Of a stretch of DNA of 64,000 nt, positions 1 to 9,015 are shown one piece after another. Positions within the stretch are counted from its first letter, which is position 1. Each line of letters opens with the position of its first letter. The notes under the pieces were generated by a model. The model searched no databases. It saw only the letters and a program-made list of their open reading frames with translations, and had not been told where the DNA came from. Source of the stretch: Bacillus australimaris (lineage in GTDB: Bacteria; Bacillota; Bacilli; Bacillales; Bacillaceae); contig NZ_LGYN01000012.1 in the NCBI RefSeq assembly GCF_001307105.1, positions 186,001-250,000 on the forward strand, in the 5' to 3' direction. The position numbers and the translations under genes were made by a program.

Positions 1-1666
1 GTGAATCTCCTTCTTCCATTGCGATCAAGGATTCTTTCGCATGAGCTTCAATCTTTAGGAACGCTTCCTGTGTGAAAATTTGTGTGTAAGCAAGCTTTTG
101 AGCGTTCTTTTCTGCGCCTGATGCAGCGATTGCCTTTTCGGTACGCAGAACCGCCGATTCAGCAGCAAAAATTTCATTGACGATATCCGCTATGTTCACA
201 AGGATTTCTTGCTCTTTGTCTAATGCTTTCCCATATTTCATCGCTGCCATACCAGATACCATGAGTGCGATCTTTTTCGCATGGGCGAGTAAATACTTTT
301 CTTGATCAAGCGGTTGATCACCCGGCTCCTCTGGCATCATCATCATCAGCTCTTCCTGCAAGGTTTGCGCTTTTTGAAGAAGCGGAAGCTCTCCTTTCAT
401 TGCTTTCTTTAAAAATGTGCCTGGAACAAGCAAGCGGTTGATTTCGTTCGTTCCTTCAAAAATCCGATTAATCCTTGAGTCACGATAGGCTCTTTCGACT
501 TCGTATTCTTGCATGAATCCATATCCGCCGTGAATCTGTACGCCTTCATCCACAATATAATCTAATGTTTCAGAGCCAAGTACTTTACAGAGAGAGCATT
601 CAATGGCGTATTCCGCAATGGACTGAGCAATTTGTTTACCATCCTTTTGCTCTTCCTCACTTAACAGTCCCATGCGCTGTTCAAATAATCCGACTGTACG
701 ATAAACCGCACTTTCCATCGCATAGAGCTTTGCTGACATATTGGCTGCTTTTTCACCAATTAAACTAAAACGAGAAATTGGTGTTTTGAACTGCTTACGC
801 TGATTCGCATATTCTGACGATAATTGAATAACGCGCTTTGAGGCACCGATTGTGCCGACTGCCAGCTTATAACGTCCGATATTTAAAATGTTAAAGGCAA
901 TGACATGACCTCTGCCTGCTTCACCGAGCAAATTCTCCTTTGGAACTTGAGCATCTTCGAGAATTAACGTTCGCGTCGATGATCCTTTAATGCCCATCTT
1001 TTTCTCTTCAGGTCCTGTTTTAACACCTGGAAAATCCTTTTCTACGATAAAAGCAGAGAAGTGTTCTCCGTCAATCTTTGCATACACAACAAAGACATCA
1101 GCAAATGCGGAGTTTGTGATCCACTGTTTTTCTCCGTTGAGGACATAATGGGTTCCTGCTTCATTCAGGACTGCGGTTGTTTTTGCTCCAAGAGCGTCAG
1201 AGCCTGAGCCCGGCTCTGTGAGTGCGTACGCCGCAATGGTTTCTCCAGAGGCGAGTCCAGGCAGGTACGTTTCCTTTTGCGCTTGGTTTCCGAACAGTAC
1301 GATCGGCAGAGAACCAATTCCAACATGGGCGCCATAGGAAAGTGAGAAGCTTCCTGCTCGTGCGAATTTTTCGGTAATGATGGCTGAACTGATTTTATCT
1401 AATCCAAGCCCACCGAATTCCTCAGGTACATCAGCTCCAAGCAGTCCAAGCTCTCCAGCCTTTTTGAGAAGCCTCACGGAATGCTCAAACTCATGATTTT
1501 CAATTTGATCTATATGCGGAACCACGTCTTGTAAAATATAATCCTCTGTTGTTTTCCCAATCATTTGATGTTCATCAGAAAAATCCTCCGGTGTAAAGAT
1601 ATGCTCATAATTCGTCTCATCAATTAAGAAGCTTCCACCCTTTTTTACATCTTCCAATGCTTTCAT
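1..1666 (-). CDS. fadE: Acyl-CoA dehydrogenase FadE (3' end cut by window edge)
   Basis: Flavoprotein that oxidises acyl-CoA to trans-2-enoyl-CoA, the first step of each beta-oxidation round. About 555 residues are present from the ATG at 1666; the B. subtilis protein is near 594, so only the C-terminal tail lies outside. Both family signatures read on the minus strand: [11 protein letters not shown] near residue 150 and the [12 protein letters not shown] stretch near residue 380. A GGGGGAA ribosome binding site precedes the start. It follows fadA by 14 bases and is the last gene of the fadN-fadA-fadE operon. The start is clear; only the end is unseen. Confidence 0.93.
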   Translation of the reverse strand, partial: MKALEDVKKGGSFLIDETNYEHIFTPEDFSDEHQMIGKTTEDYILQDVVPHIDQIENHEFEHSVRLLKKAGELGLLGADVPEEFGGLGLDKISSAIITEKFARAGSFSLSYGAHVGIGSLPIVLFGNQAQKETYLPGLASGETIAAYALTEPGSGSDALGAKTTAVLNEAGTHYVLNGEKQWITNSAFADVFVVYAKIDGEHFSAFIVEKDFPGVKTGPEEKKMGIKGSSTRTLILEDAQVPKENLLGEAGRGHVIAFNILNIGRYKLAVGTIGASKRVIQLSSEYANQRKQFKTPISRFSLIGEKAANMSAKLYAMESAVYRTVGLFEQRMGLLSEEEQKDGKQIAQSIAEYAIECSLCKVLGSETLDYIVDEGVQIHGGYGFMQEYEVERAYRDSRINRIFEGTNEINRLLVPGTFLKKAMKGELPLLQKAQTLQEELMMMMPEEPGDQPLDQEKYLLAHAKKIALMVSGMAAMKYGKALDKEQEILVNIADIVNEIFAAESAVLRTEKAIAASGAEKNAQKLAYTQIFTQEAFLKIEAHAKESLIAMEEGDS

Positions 1667-1680
1667 CCTGATTTCCCCCT

Positions 1681-2856
1681 TTAGATCAATTCAAAAATAC
1701 CTGCTGCTCCCATGCCCCCGCCGATACACATTGTGACAATGCCAAATTGTTCGTTTCGCCGTTTCATTTCATGAATGAGTGACAGCGTTAGTTTCGTTCC
1801 GGTACAGCCAAGCGGATGTCCAAGCGCAATTGCCCCGCCATTGACATTGACCTTCTCTTCATCAATTCCTAAATGACGAATGACTTGAATCGCCTGAGAG
1901 GCGAAGGCTTCGTTTAATTCAAACAGCCCAATATCCTTCAGCTCAAGTCCGGCGATTTTCAGCGCTCGCGGAATGGCTTCAACTGGACCAATCCCCATCA
2001 CCTCAGGCGGTACACCGCCAACAGCAAACGCTCTGAATTTAGCAAGCGGCTGAAGGGAGAGTGAGGAGGCTTTCTCGCGATCCATCATCATCACACACGC
2101 AGCCCCATCACTTGTTTGAGATGAGTTCCCTGCGGTTACCGTGCCTTTTGTTGAGAAGGCTGGACGCAAAGTGGAGAGAATCTCCTCCGTTGTGCCTGCT
2201 CTCACGCCTTCATCTTGTGAGAACGTAAATGGATGCTCTTCTAATTGATATTGCTCTCCTACCCGTCGTTCCGTTACATCAACAGGCACAATTTCATCTG
2301 AAAATTTTCCTTCCTGAAGTGCCTTTGCTGCCTTTTGATGGCTCCTCACCGCAAAGGCGTCTTGATCTTGCCTTGTGACCTGATACTTTTGTGCCACTTG
2401 CTCTGCCGTGTGACCCATACTCATGTAGTATTCAGGCGCTTGCTCTGCCAATAGCGCATTCGGACGAATGGAATGCCCCATCATCGGCACCTGTGACATC
2501 GATTCAACGCCTCCGGCTAAGATCGTGTCTGCCTGACCGAGCATAATTCGTTCACCCGCATAAGCAATCGACTGAAGACCAGATGAGCAGTAGCGGTTAA
2601 TGGTGATGGCAGGTACCGTATAAGGAAGTCCTGCTAGCGCCCCAATATTTCGGGCCACATTTAACCCCTGCTCTGCTTCTGGTGTCGCACAACCAATGAT
2701 CAAATCATCTATCTGTCCGTCGTAATCACCGGCACGCTTTAATGTTTCTTTTACACATAGAGCGCCCATATCATCAGGCCGAACATGTTTTAACGATCCT
2801 TTTTTCGCCTTTCCTACTGGTGTTCTCGCGCCAGCGACAATGACTGCTTCTCTCAT
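1681..2856 (-). CDS. fadA: Acetyl-CoA C-acyltransferase (3-ketoacyl-CoA thiolase) FadA
   Basis: Cleaves 3-ketoacyl-CoA with CoA to release acetyl-CoA, the last step of beta-oxidation. The 391-residue length equals that of the B. subtilis protein. Visible thiolase motifs are the nucleophilic cysteine in NRYCSSGLQ (about residue 90), the NEAFA block (about 314) and the C-terminal GGAIALGHPLG and CIGGGMGAAG blocks carrying the catalytic His and Cys. The ATG follows GGGGGAG. It lies 12 bases after fadN and 14 before fadE, so the three are almost certainly co-transcribed and share FadR control. Confidence 0.95.
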   Translation of the reverse strand: MREAVIVAGARTPVGKAKKGSLKHVRPDDMGALCVKETLKRAGDYDGQIDDLIIGCATPEAEQGLNVARNIGALAGLPYTVPAITINRYCSSGLQSIAYAGERIMLGQADTILAGGVESMSQVPMMGHSIRPNALLAEQAPEYYMSMGHTAEQVAQKYQVTRQDQDAFAVRSHQKAAKALQEGKFSDEIVPVDVTERRVGEQYQLEEHPFTFSQDEGVRAGTTEEILSTLRPAFSTKGTVTAGNSSQTSDGAACVMMMDREKASSLSLQPLAKFRAFAVGGVPPEVMGIGPVEAIPRALKIAGLELKDIGLFELNEAFASQAIQVIRHLGIDEEKVNVNGGAIALGHPLGCTGTKLTLSLIHEMKRRNEQFGIVTMCIGGGMGAAGIFELI

Positions 2857-2868
2857 TTTGACTCCCCC

Positions 2869-5256
2869 TTAGTTACGTAAAGGTTTTCCTTTGACGAGCA
2901 TGTGCTGCATGCGTGCCTGTGATTTCACTTCTCCTACAAGACTTAAAAAGGCTTCTCTTTCAAGCTCTAATAAGTATTGCTCCTCTACCTCTGTTCCAAA
3001 TGGCAGTTTCCCGCCTGAAATGACATGAGCTAATTTTTTCACAATGGTCATGTCATGCTCTGAAATGTATCCAGACAGTCTCATATTTTCAGCAGCCAAA
3101 ATCATCGCTGCATAGCCTGTTTCTCCCATGACCGGCACCTTTTGCTTAAGCGGTGCACGATAACCGGCTTCATCAAGAGAGAGCACTAGTTGTTTTGCAT
3201 CATAGATCAGGTGATCTCCGTTCATACTAATTCGATCGCTCACGCGGAGCATGTTCATATCCCGCGCATCCTCAGCTGAAGTGGATACTTTTGCCATCGC
3301 AATTGTTTCAAATGTTTTCAGCGTGGCATCCTGTATTGCGGTCTGTGACGGCTTCGCTGATCCTTGCAGATGACGAAGATATAATTCTTTGTTTCCACCG
3401 CCGCCGGGAATCAGACCAACTCCTGCTTCCACAAGCCCCATGTACGTTTCACTAGACGCTTGAATAGCTGCTGCCGGAAGACAAACCTCCGTTCCGCCTC
3501 CTAATGTCATACCAAACGGTGCTGCAACGACTGGGCGCTCGCTATATTTCACCTTCATCATCGCCTGCTGGAAGCGCCTGATCACAAAGTCAATTTCAAA
3601 GAAATTATCGTCCTGTGCTTCCATTAAAATCAGGGCAAGGTTGGCACCAACACAGAAGTTCTTTCCTTGGTTTCCGATGACAAGTCCTTTATAATTCTTT
3701 TCCGTTTCATCTACAGCGCGATTGATCATATCAATGACATCAAGCCCAATCGCATTGCTTTTTGAATGGAATTCAAGCAAGGCGACATCATCACCAATAT
3801 CAATCAAGCTCGCACCCGTATTTTTGAAGATGACACCATGTTTCTTTTTCAATCTAGCTAAAGAAATATGTTTGGCGTTCCCTTTTTCCTGTTCATAAGC
3901 GCCATTCTGATAAAACGCTCGCTCTCCTTCGGCATTCTCTTGATAGAATGTGTCGTGTCCTTTTGAGAGCATGTCTTGCACCCACGCCGGGATGCTGTGA
4001 CCTTCTGCTTCCATGCGCTCGACCGCTTTTTTCACACCGATCGCATCCCACAGCTCGAATGGGCCGTGCTGCCAGCCAAATCCCCATTTCATCGCAAGAT
4101 CGATAGACTGAATATCATCCGCAATTTCACCTTTTAAATGGGCTGAATAAAGAAGAACAGGCGCTGTCATATTCCAGAGCAATTGCCCTGCACGGCCATC
4201 CTGATAAATAAGCGCTTTCAATTTCGCTTTTGTTCCCTTTTGCTGCTTTGCCAGCTCAATGCCCGGATCTTTTAGCTTCGTGCGCTCTCCATATGTGAGC
4301 GTCACAGGATCAAGCTCTAAAATGGCCTTCCCATTTTTTTGATAAAATCCTTGTCCCGCCTTGCTGCCAATCCATCCTTTTTCGAGCATTCTTTCAATAA
4401 ACTCAGGCAGCTGGAAAATCTCTTTTTCCTTCCCTTCTACTTGTTCATATACGTTTCGGGCCACATGAAAAAACGTATCGAGCCCGACGACATCAAGCGT
4501 ACGGAAGGTTGCACTTTTCGGTCGCCCAATGAGAGGGCCTGTGACAGAATCCACTTCTCCGATGGTGTATTTGTTCTCAAGCATTTCACGCACTGTCACT
4601 AGAAGTCCATAAGTACCAATGCGGTTGGCAATAAAGTTCGGTGTATCTTTTGCTTCAACGACACCTTTACCGAGTACATTTTCGCCAAACGTTTTCATAA
4701 ATGAAAGTACTTCTGGATCTGTTTCTTGAATAGGAATAATTTCTAAGAGCTTTAAATAACGGGCTGGGTTAAAAAAATGTGTACCTAAAAAGTGGCGTTT
4801 AAAATCATCTGATCGTCCTTCTGCCATTTTTTCAACCGAAATACCGGAAGTATTACTTGATACGATGCTGCCTTCTTTGCGGTGTTCGTCGATGAGAGAG
4901 AATACGTGTTGTTTGATGCTGAGCTTTTCAGTGACAACTTCAATGATCCAGTCAGCATCGTGTAATAAGGAAAGGTGATCTGTGAGATTTCCGGGTGTGA
5001 TGTATGATAGGTTTTTTGCTGAAGTAAGAGGTGCTGGCTTTTGCTTTAACAATTTTTTCATCGCTTCTTGAGTGAATCTATTCCGAACACTAGGGTGATC
5101 AAGCGTTTGCTTTTTCGCCGTTTCTTCCTTTGTCAGTTCATTTGGCACAATATCTAGCAATGTTACTGGTATCCCGATATTGGCTAGGTGTGCAGCAATG
5201 CCTGAGCCCATGACACCTGAACCAATGACAGCCGCCTTGCGAATATGTTTGCCCAT
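2869..5256 (-). CDS. fadN: 3-hydroxyacyl-CoA dehydrogenase / enoyl-CoA hydratase FadN
   Basis: Bifunctional beta-oxidation enzyme performing the hydration and second oxidation steps. The N-terminal half is an NAD-dependent hydroxyacyl-CoA dehydrogenase with the Rossmann motif GSGVMGSGIAAHLAN near residue 12 and the catalytic region HFFNPARYL. The C-terminal half carries an enoyl-CoA hydratase/crotonase domain (GNQGKNFCVGANL, GMTLGGGTE). I place the start at the ATG at 5256 (795 residues), which follows AGGGGGAT and matches the family N-terminus MGKHIRKAAVIGSG. The in-frame extension upstream would run through the FadR operator and promoter. First gene of the fad operon. Confidence 0.94.
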   Translation of the reverse strand: MGKHIRKAAVIGSGVMGSGIAAHLANIGIPVTLLDIVPNELTKEETAKKQTLDHPSVRNRFTQEAMKKLLKQKPAPLTSAKNLSYITPGNLTDHLSLLHDADWIIEVVTEKLSIKQHVFSLIDEHRKEGSIVSSNTSGISVEKMAEGRSDDFKRHFLGTHFFNPARYLKLLEIIPIQETDPEVLSFMKTFGENVLGKGVVEAKDTPNFIANRIGTYGLLVTVREMLENKYTIGEVDSVTGPLIGRPKSATFRTLDVVGLDTFFHVARNVYEQVEGKEKEIFQLPEFIERMLEKGWIGSKAGQGFYQKNGKAILELDPVTLTYGERTKLKDPGIELAKQQKGTKAKLKALIYQDGRAGQLLWNMTAPVLLYSAHLKGEIADDIQSIDLAMKWGFGWQHGPFELWDAIGVKKAVERMEAEGHSIPAWVQDMLSKGHDTFYQENAEGERAFYQNGAYEQEKGNAKHISLARLKKKHGVIFKNTGASLIDIGDDVALLEFHSKSNAIGLDVIDMINRAVDETEKNYKGLVIGNQGKNFCVGANLALILMEAQDDNFFEIDFVIRRFQQAMMKVKYSERPVVAAPFGMTLGGGTEVCLPAAAIQASSETYMGLVEAGVGLIPGGGGNKELYLRHLQGSAKPSQTAIQDATLKTFETIAMAKVSTSAEDARDMNMLRVSDRISMNGDHLIYDAKQLVLSLDEAGYRAPLKQKVPVMGETGYAAMILAAENMRLSGYISEHDMTIVKKLAHVISGGKLPFGTEVEEQYLLELEREAFLSLVGEVKSQARMQHMLVKGKPLRN

Positions 5257-5276
5257 AAATATCCCCCTAAACATTT

Positions 5277-5294
5277 TGAATGAATGGTCATTCA
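5277..5294. promoter_or_regulatory. FadR operator upstream of fadN
   Basis: TGAATGAATGGTCATTCA is an inverted repeat (TGAATGA / TCATTCA, 4-base centre) that matches the B. subtilis FadR box, roughly TGAATGANTANTCATTCA. It lies 21 bases before the fadN start, so acyl-CoA-sensitive repression by FadR is expected. Confidence 0.88.
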
Positions 5295-5329
5295 TTTTTT
5301 GTCCAAAAAAAAGCAATGCCTCTTTCTTT

Positions 5330-5358
5330 ATCTTAAAAGATTTTACGAAACAGTTCAA
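5330..5358 (-). promoter_or_regulatory. Candidate sigma-A promoter of fadNAE
   Basis: On the minus strand TTGAAC and TAAGAT are separated by 17 bases. The predicted start point is upstream of the FadR operator, so the repressor would block elongation or promoter escape rather than cover the -10 box. Confidence 0.45.
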
Positions 5359-5455
5359 TAGCAGATTTCAAAAATTTACACATTCTCATGTGCCTTATTT
5401 TACGGCGTATGAATTAAAGATGAGAGGGAATTGTAAGAATGGAGGTGATGTCCAC

Positions 5456-5593
5456 ATGTCACGTTTGAAGAAAAACCCATCGAAAGCAGGCGTCAGTGCT
5501 GCCAGTGTAAAAGGAAACGCAGGTCCATCACAGGAAGCAGACCTAGGCGGGAAAAAAACCAGTCAAAATCAGCAATATAAAAAGAATCAGTAA
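5456..5593 (+). CDS. yuzL: YuzL-like small basic protein, probably sporulation-related
   Basis: A 45-residue Lys/Ser/Gln-rich protein beginning MSRLKKNPSKAGVSAASV, which I recognise as YuzL-like. It has no membrane segment or cysteine. An excellent ribosome binding site (GGAGGTGAT) ends six bases before the ATG and fixes the start. It is followed by two coat-F-type genes, and its composition resembles minor small acid-soluble spore proteins, so forespore or spore-layer expression is likely but inferred. The exact function is unknown. Confidence 0.75.
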   Translation: MSRLKKNPSKAGVSAASVKGNAGPSQEADLGGKKTSQNQQYKKNQ

Positions 5594-5619
5594 GGAAACA
5601 AAATCGTAAGGAGGAACAC

Positions 5620-5871
5620 ATGTTGAACAATCAGCAAATGAATATGCCCCCACAAGTCATATCAGTGAAGGATTCCTTGTACTTAGAGGATATGCTGAAC
5701 TGGAACTTGATCGCCATGAAAAAGGCTCATTTTATGGCCGAGCATTGCCAGGACCAAACATTGAAACAAGAATTAAATCAAGTTGGCCAAATGCATCATC
5801 AGCACTACACACAAATTCTTCAGCATTTAGGCAGCTCAGGGCAAGGCCAGTCTTCTGGCTTTATGCAATAG
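5620..5871 (+). CDS. Small CotF-like spore coat protein
   Basis: An 83-residue, largely helical, Met/Gln/His-rich protein. The segment around LEDMLNWNLIAMKKAHFMAEHCQD resembles the first helix of the coat-F family, as in the B. subtilis Yra small coat proteins. The ribosome binding site AAGGAGG precedes the ATG. It sits 26 bases after the yuzL-like gene and 11 before a second coat-F gene, so the three form a probable sporulation operon. Assignment rests on helix pattern and context rather than a long motif. Confidence 0.7.
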   Translation: MLNNQQMNMPPQVISVKDSLYLEDMLNWNLIAMKKAHFMAEHCQDQTLKQELNQVGQMHHQHYTQILQHLGSSGQGQSSGFMQ

Positions 5872-5882
5872 GAGGAAAAAAC

Positions 5883-6230
5883 ATGGAACAGCAAAATCAA
5901 CAAAAAATCGGGAATCCACAAACGCCGGTTCCTACGACAACAAATATGAACGATCGTGATTTCATTACAGATCTCTTATCGACTGAAAAATATATGACAA
6001 ACGGATACAACACGGCGCTCAATGAATTCAGTCATGAATCTCTTTATCAGGATATACAGCGAATCGCACTCGAAACACAGAAAACACAAAGACATTTATA
6101 TGATGTCATGTTCCGATATGGCTGGTATTCTGTTGAAGCGGCTGATCAGCAAAAGCTCCAGCAGGCACATCAAAAATTCCAGCAAACACTGACAGATCAA
6201 TCCCCGTACGGATCATCACAAATGTCATAA
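5883..6230 (+). CDS. yusN: Spore coat protein, coat F family (YusN-like)
   Basis: A 115-residue coat-F domain protein. The family pattern is visible in DRDFITDLLSTEKYMTNGYN and the second helix block ALETQKTQRHLYDVMFRYGWY. The ATG at 5883 is chosen because it follows AGGAGG by six bases; a longer frame reading back through the upstream gene lacks this. Short Gln/Pro-rich ends flank the domain. Expected in the outer spore layers and presumably expressed by mother-cell sigma factors; no clear sporulation promoter was recognised. Confidence 0.85.
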   Translation: MEQQNQQKIGNPQTPVPTTTNMNDRDFITDLLSTEKYMTNGYNTALNEFSHESLYQDIQRIALETQKTQRHLYDVMFRYGWYSVEAADQQKLQQAHQKFQQTLTDQSPYGSSQMS

Positions 6231-6232
6231 GA

Positions 6233-6270
6233 AAAAAACTGCCAGTCTGGATCTGATCTGGCAGTTTTTT
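6233..6270. terminator. Bidirectional terminator between yusN and yusU
   Basis: AAAAAACTGCCAG pairs with CTGGCAGTTTTTT around a 12-base loop. T-runs on both strands serve the convergent yusN and yusU genes. Confidence 0.9.
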
Positions 6271-6520
6271 AACGGTCTTTATTGGCCCGATGAGCTTCGT
6301 TCAACTGTTTGATTCGTTGAATCGTTTCTTTGATCTCTTCTTTCGCTTCTGGATATGTTTCATTGAAATGTTTTGCTAGCGGCGACATACTTTTTGCGAT
6401 ATGAGAGTAGATGATCCACTGTTTCACATCTTGTTTCAGTGCGTCTGTTAATTCACCAAGCAGCAGCTCTGTATATTTATCAAGCAAGCCTTCTAGCTTT
6501 TCATCTAATTCATTTCCCAT
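6269..6520 (-). CDS. yusU: Conserved small protein YusU
   Basis: An 83-residue acidic/basic helical soluble protein (starts MGNELDEKLEGLLDKYTELL) with no membrane segment or known catalytic motif. By position just upstream of yusV on the same strand it corresponds to B. subtilis YusU, whose function I do not know. The start ATG follows AAAAAGGAGCGG. The stop overlaps the terminator it shares with the convergent coat gene. A role in iron uptake with yusV cannot be claimed because a terminator separates the two. Confidence 0.7.
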   Translation of the reverse strand: MGNELDEKLEGLLDKYTELLLGELTDALKQDVKQWIIYSHIAKSMSPLAKHFNETYPEAKEEIKETIQRIKQLNEAHRANKDR

Positions 6521-6542
6521 GAATGTTCCGCTCCTTTTTCAG

Positions 6543-6583
6543 AAAAAAGCCTGACTCTGTGAGACACAGATATCAGGCTTTTG
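6543..6583 (-). terminator. Terminator after yusV
   Basis: AAAAGCCTGA and TCAGGCTTTTTT pair on the minus strand, enclosing a second inner hairpin (TCTGTG / CACAGA), followed by a T-run. Confidence 0.8.
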
Positions 6584-6591
6584 ACATACGA

Positions 6592-7422
6592 TTATCTTGC
6601 AGCCAAAAATGTTTCGGCTTGCGCTTGCTGCACAATACAGCGTCCTCTACCGTGCGGAATACATAATGGTGTTCCGAATAAAGGATCTGTTGTCACTTGG
6701 CAATTCATATCAAAGACATTTTTCACAAGATCACAATTAATCACTGTTTCTGGTCTTCCCTCTGCATAAATCGACTTGTCTTTAATCGCTACAAGATGAT
6801 GAGCATATCTGCATGCGAGATTGAGGTCATGAAGAACCATCACAATCGTGCGCTGCTCTTTTTCATTTAAGTCAAATAGCAGGTCTAGAATTTCGATTTG
6901 ATGCGTCATGTCTAAATATGTCGTCGGCTCATCTAACAAAATAATATCCGTTTCTTGTGCCAGCGTCATCGCAATCCATGCACGCTGCCTTTGTCCACCT
7001 GATAATGAATCAACTGTGCGATCAGCAAGGTCTTCCATCTTTGTTGACTTCAATGCACGATTCACTGCTTCTTCGTCTTGCTTGGACCACTGCTTCAGCC
7101 AATTTTGATAAGGATATCTGCCTTGCTTCACTAACTGATGCACGGTTAATCCTTCTGGCGCTTCTGGTCCTTGTGGAAGAATGGCGAGCTGTTTCGCGAC
7201 TTCCTTAGTTGGTAGTTTTGCAATGGAATGGCCTTCAAGAAGAACTGAACCGCCCATCGGCTTCATGAGACGGGCCAAAGAGCGAAGTAGCGTAGATTTA
7301 CCGCATCCATTGCTGCCAATAAATACTGTGATTTCACCCTTAGGGATTGATACATTTAGTTCATCGATGATCATTGTTTCTCCGTAGCCTAAGCTTAAAC
7401 CTTCAGTAGAAATGGCACTCAT
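6592..7422 (-). CDS. yusV: Siderophore ABC transporter ATP-binding protein YusV
   Basis: ATPase of the FhuC/FepC family for ferric-siderophore import. Walker [10 protein letters not shown] lies at residues 36-44, the signature LSGGQRQR at 140-147 and Walker B ILLDEP at 161-166. The B. subtilis homologue serves several siderophore permeases that lack their own ATPase; here too no permease gene is adjacent. I prefer the ATG at 7422 (276 residues); a TTG three codons upstream lies only three bases from AGGAG. A perfect 7-1-7 Fur box sits in the promoter. The C-terminus has a Cys-rich tail (CIPHGRGRC). Confidence 0.92.
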   Translation of the reverse strand: MSAISTEGLSLGYGETMIIDELNVSIPKGEITVFIGSNGCGKSTLLRSLARLMKPMGGSVLLEGHSIAKLPTKEVAKQLAILPQGPEAPEGLTVHQLVKQGRYPYQNWLKQWSKQDEEAVNRALKSTKMEDLADRTVDSLSGGQRQRAWIAMTLAQETDIILLDEPTTYLDMTHQIEILDLLFDLNEKEQRTIVMVLHDLNLACRYAHHLVAIKDKSIYAEGRPETVINCDLVKNVFDMNCQVTTDPLFGTPLCIPHGRGRCIVQQAQAETFLAAR

Positions 7423-7507
7423 TCCGCTCAAACGCTCCTTTTCTCATCCAAATTTTTATATTGAACATCGTCTATGTATAGACGTAAAAGATCACTTTTC
7501 TCAATTT

Positions 7508-7545
7508 AGTGTATCAGATTTAAGTGATCTTGAAAATCATTTTCA
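7508..7545 (-). promoter_or_regulatory. yusV promoter with perfect Fur box
   Basis: TGAAAATCATTTTCA at 7531-7545 is a perfect 7-1-7 inverted repeat of the Fur type. On the minus strand TTTTCA (within the box) and TACACT at 7508-7513 are 17 bases apart, so Fur would cover the -35 element. Confidence 0.75.
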
Positions 7546-7568
7546 ATTAAAAAATGAGAAAGTCTCGT

Positions 7569-8018
7569 TTATTTCTTCTTTTGGAATGTACGTTTGGTCC
7601 CATCTTCGAGCTTCAAATCGACCTGAATCCGCTGATAATCATCATCTAAATTAAAAGCAGCTAATAGTTCATTTACATACGCTTCATTGATCTTTGCACT
7701 AGGAATCGACATATCATTCAGCTTCATCTTCATCTCGCGTAAGGCTTCTTCCCCTTCATAGCGGACACCATTCATATGATCACGTATGAGTGCTTCTTCT
7801 TTGCCTCTCGCCTGACGGTAGGTGGCTTCGTATAATTCGTTTTTCTGTCCATATTGTACAAGCAGATGCATCTGCTGAAATGGCAGTTCCTTCATTTGAA
7901 CAGCGGACAGACTCTCTGCTTCTGCTTCGTGTGTTTGTTGTAATGGTTCAATTGATTGACAGCCAGACAGCATAAAGAGCAGCACTCCTATTCGTCCCGC
8001 CTTCTTCCAACACATCAT
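7569..8018 (-). CDS. yusW: YusW-like lipoprotein
   Basis: A 149-residue predicted lipoprotein. A signal peptide ends in the lipobox LSGC with the lipidated Cys at residue 20, followed by a soluble domain of the YusW type (conserved DMSIPSAKINEAYVNELL and the closing RIQVDLKLEDGTKRTF strands). Expected on the outer face of the membrane. Function is unknown in the family. It is transcribed towards yusV but ends about 25 bases before that gene's Fur box, so it is probably separate from the iron regulon. Confidence 0.8.
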   Translation of the reverse strand: MMCWKKAGRIGVLLFMLSGCQSIEPLQQTHEAEAESLSAVQMKELPFQQMHLLVQYGQKNELYEATYRQARGKEEALIRDHMNGVRYEGEEALREMKMKLNDMSIPSAKINEAYVNELLAAFNLDDDYQRIQVDLKLEDGTKRTFQKKK

Positions 8019-8125
8019 GTGTTTCCTCCTATTTCACAGCATCGCTTTTTATTCTTCTCCAAGCTTCTTTTCGTTATTCAATAAAATATCTCACTATGAT
8101 AAGTTAGAACAAAAAGGAGAATCGG

Positions 8126-8971
8126 ATGATGAAAAGAACAGCCATTGTAACTGGTGCCAATAGCGGCTTCGGTAAGCTCATCACGATGCGTCTCGCCAAG
8201 CGGGGCTATACAGTGATTGCAGGCGTCAGACAGGAAGCCAATGCAAAAAAGCTCGCTGAAGAAATAGAGCAAGCCTCTTTATCCGGCATGATACATATTG
8301 AAGCATTAGATGTGACGGATACGCAGTCGATTCAATTATTTCAGAAGAAGCTTCATGCCTATGCACCCATAACCCTGCTTGTGAACAATGCAGGAACAGC
8401 CTATGCTGGTTTTGCTGAGGAGGTTCCTGTCGACACGTACCGCCAGCAATTTGAAGTGAATGTCTTCGGTGTGATGGAAATGACACAAGCGGTGCTGCCG
8501 TTTATGACGAGTGGTGCAAAAATTTTCAATATGAGCAGCATCAGTGGATTAATGGGCATGCCCGCACTTTCTCCTTATGTATCGTCTAAGTTTGCTTTAG
8601 AAGGATATACAGAAAGCTTGCGGATTGAACTGGCTTCGTTCGGTATACAGGCAGCCTTGATCGAGCCGGGCTCTTTCCAAACAAATATTTGGAACACGTC
8701 TATGAAAGAGCAAATGGTTCAACCAGCAGAAGAATCAAAATACACAAATCTCTATCAAAAAATGATGGCACATATTGAATCACAAACATCCAGCTACGGA
8801 GATCCTCGTGAAGTGGCAGAGCTTGTTGTTCGATTAGCCGAAAAGAAACGACTGAAACGGCTCAGATATCTTGTTGGGAAAGGCGTACGGCTTTCATTTA
8901 CAGCAAAGCAGCTCTTGCCTTGGAGCATATGGGAACACATCATACTACGTACACTTGCTTCAAAAAAATAA
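8126..8971 (+). CDS. yusZ: Short-chain dehydrogenase/reductase YusZ
   Basis: A 281-residue classical SDR. The cofactor motif is TGANSGFGK near residue 11, then NNAGTA near 89, catalytic Ser in the NMSSISG block and the active-site YVSSKFALEG. The substrate is unknown. The start ATG (a second Met follows directly) lies after AAAGGAG. It runs opposite to yusW and ends in a strong terminator shared with htrB. In B. subtilis mrgA lies next to this gene on the far side; it is not here. Confidence 0.88.
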   Translation: MMKRTAIVTGANSGFGKLITMRLAKRGYTVIAGVRQEANAKKLAEEIEQASLSGMIHIEALDVTDTQSIQLFQKKLHAYAPITLLVNNAGTAYAGFAEEVPVDTYRQQFEVNVFGVMEMTQAVLPFMTSGAKIFNMSSISGLMGMPALSPYVSSKFALEGYTESLRIELASFGIQAALIEPGSFQTNIWNTSMKEQMVQPAEESKYTNLYQKMMAHIESQTSSYGDPREVAELVVRLAEKKRLKRLRYLVGKGVRLSFTAKQLLPWSIWEHIILRTLASKK

Positions 8972-8975
8972 GCAC

Positions 8976-9013
8976 AAAAAAACAGGTGGACTTTTACAGC
9001 CACCTGTTTTTTT
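8976..9013. terminator. Bidirectional terminator yusZ / htrB
   Basis: AACAGGTGG and CCACCTGTT pair, flanked by an A-run and a T-run, between convergent genes. Confidence 0.9.
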
Positions 9014-9015
9014 AT

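Noticed and set aside
3893-4602. Open frames of 60-90 codons on both strands within fadN
   Set aside because: They lie inside a well-supported gene in other frames, lack ribosome binding sites and have no family resemblance.
5257-5358. Longer fadN start at 5358
   Set aside because: The extra 34 residues would be encoded by the FadR operator and promoter; the ATG at 5256 has the ribosome binding site and family N-terminus.
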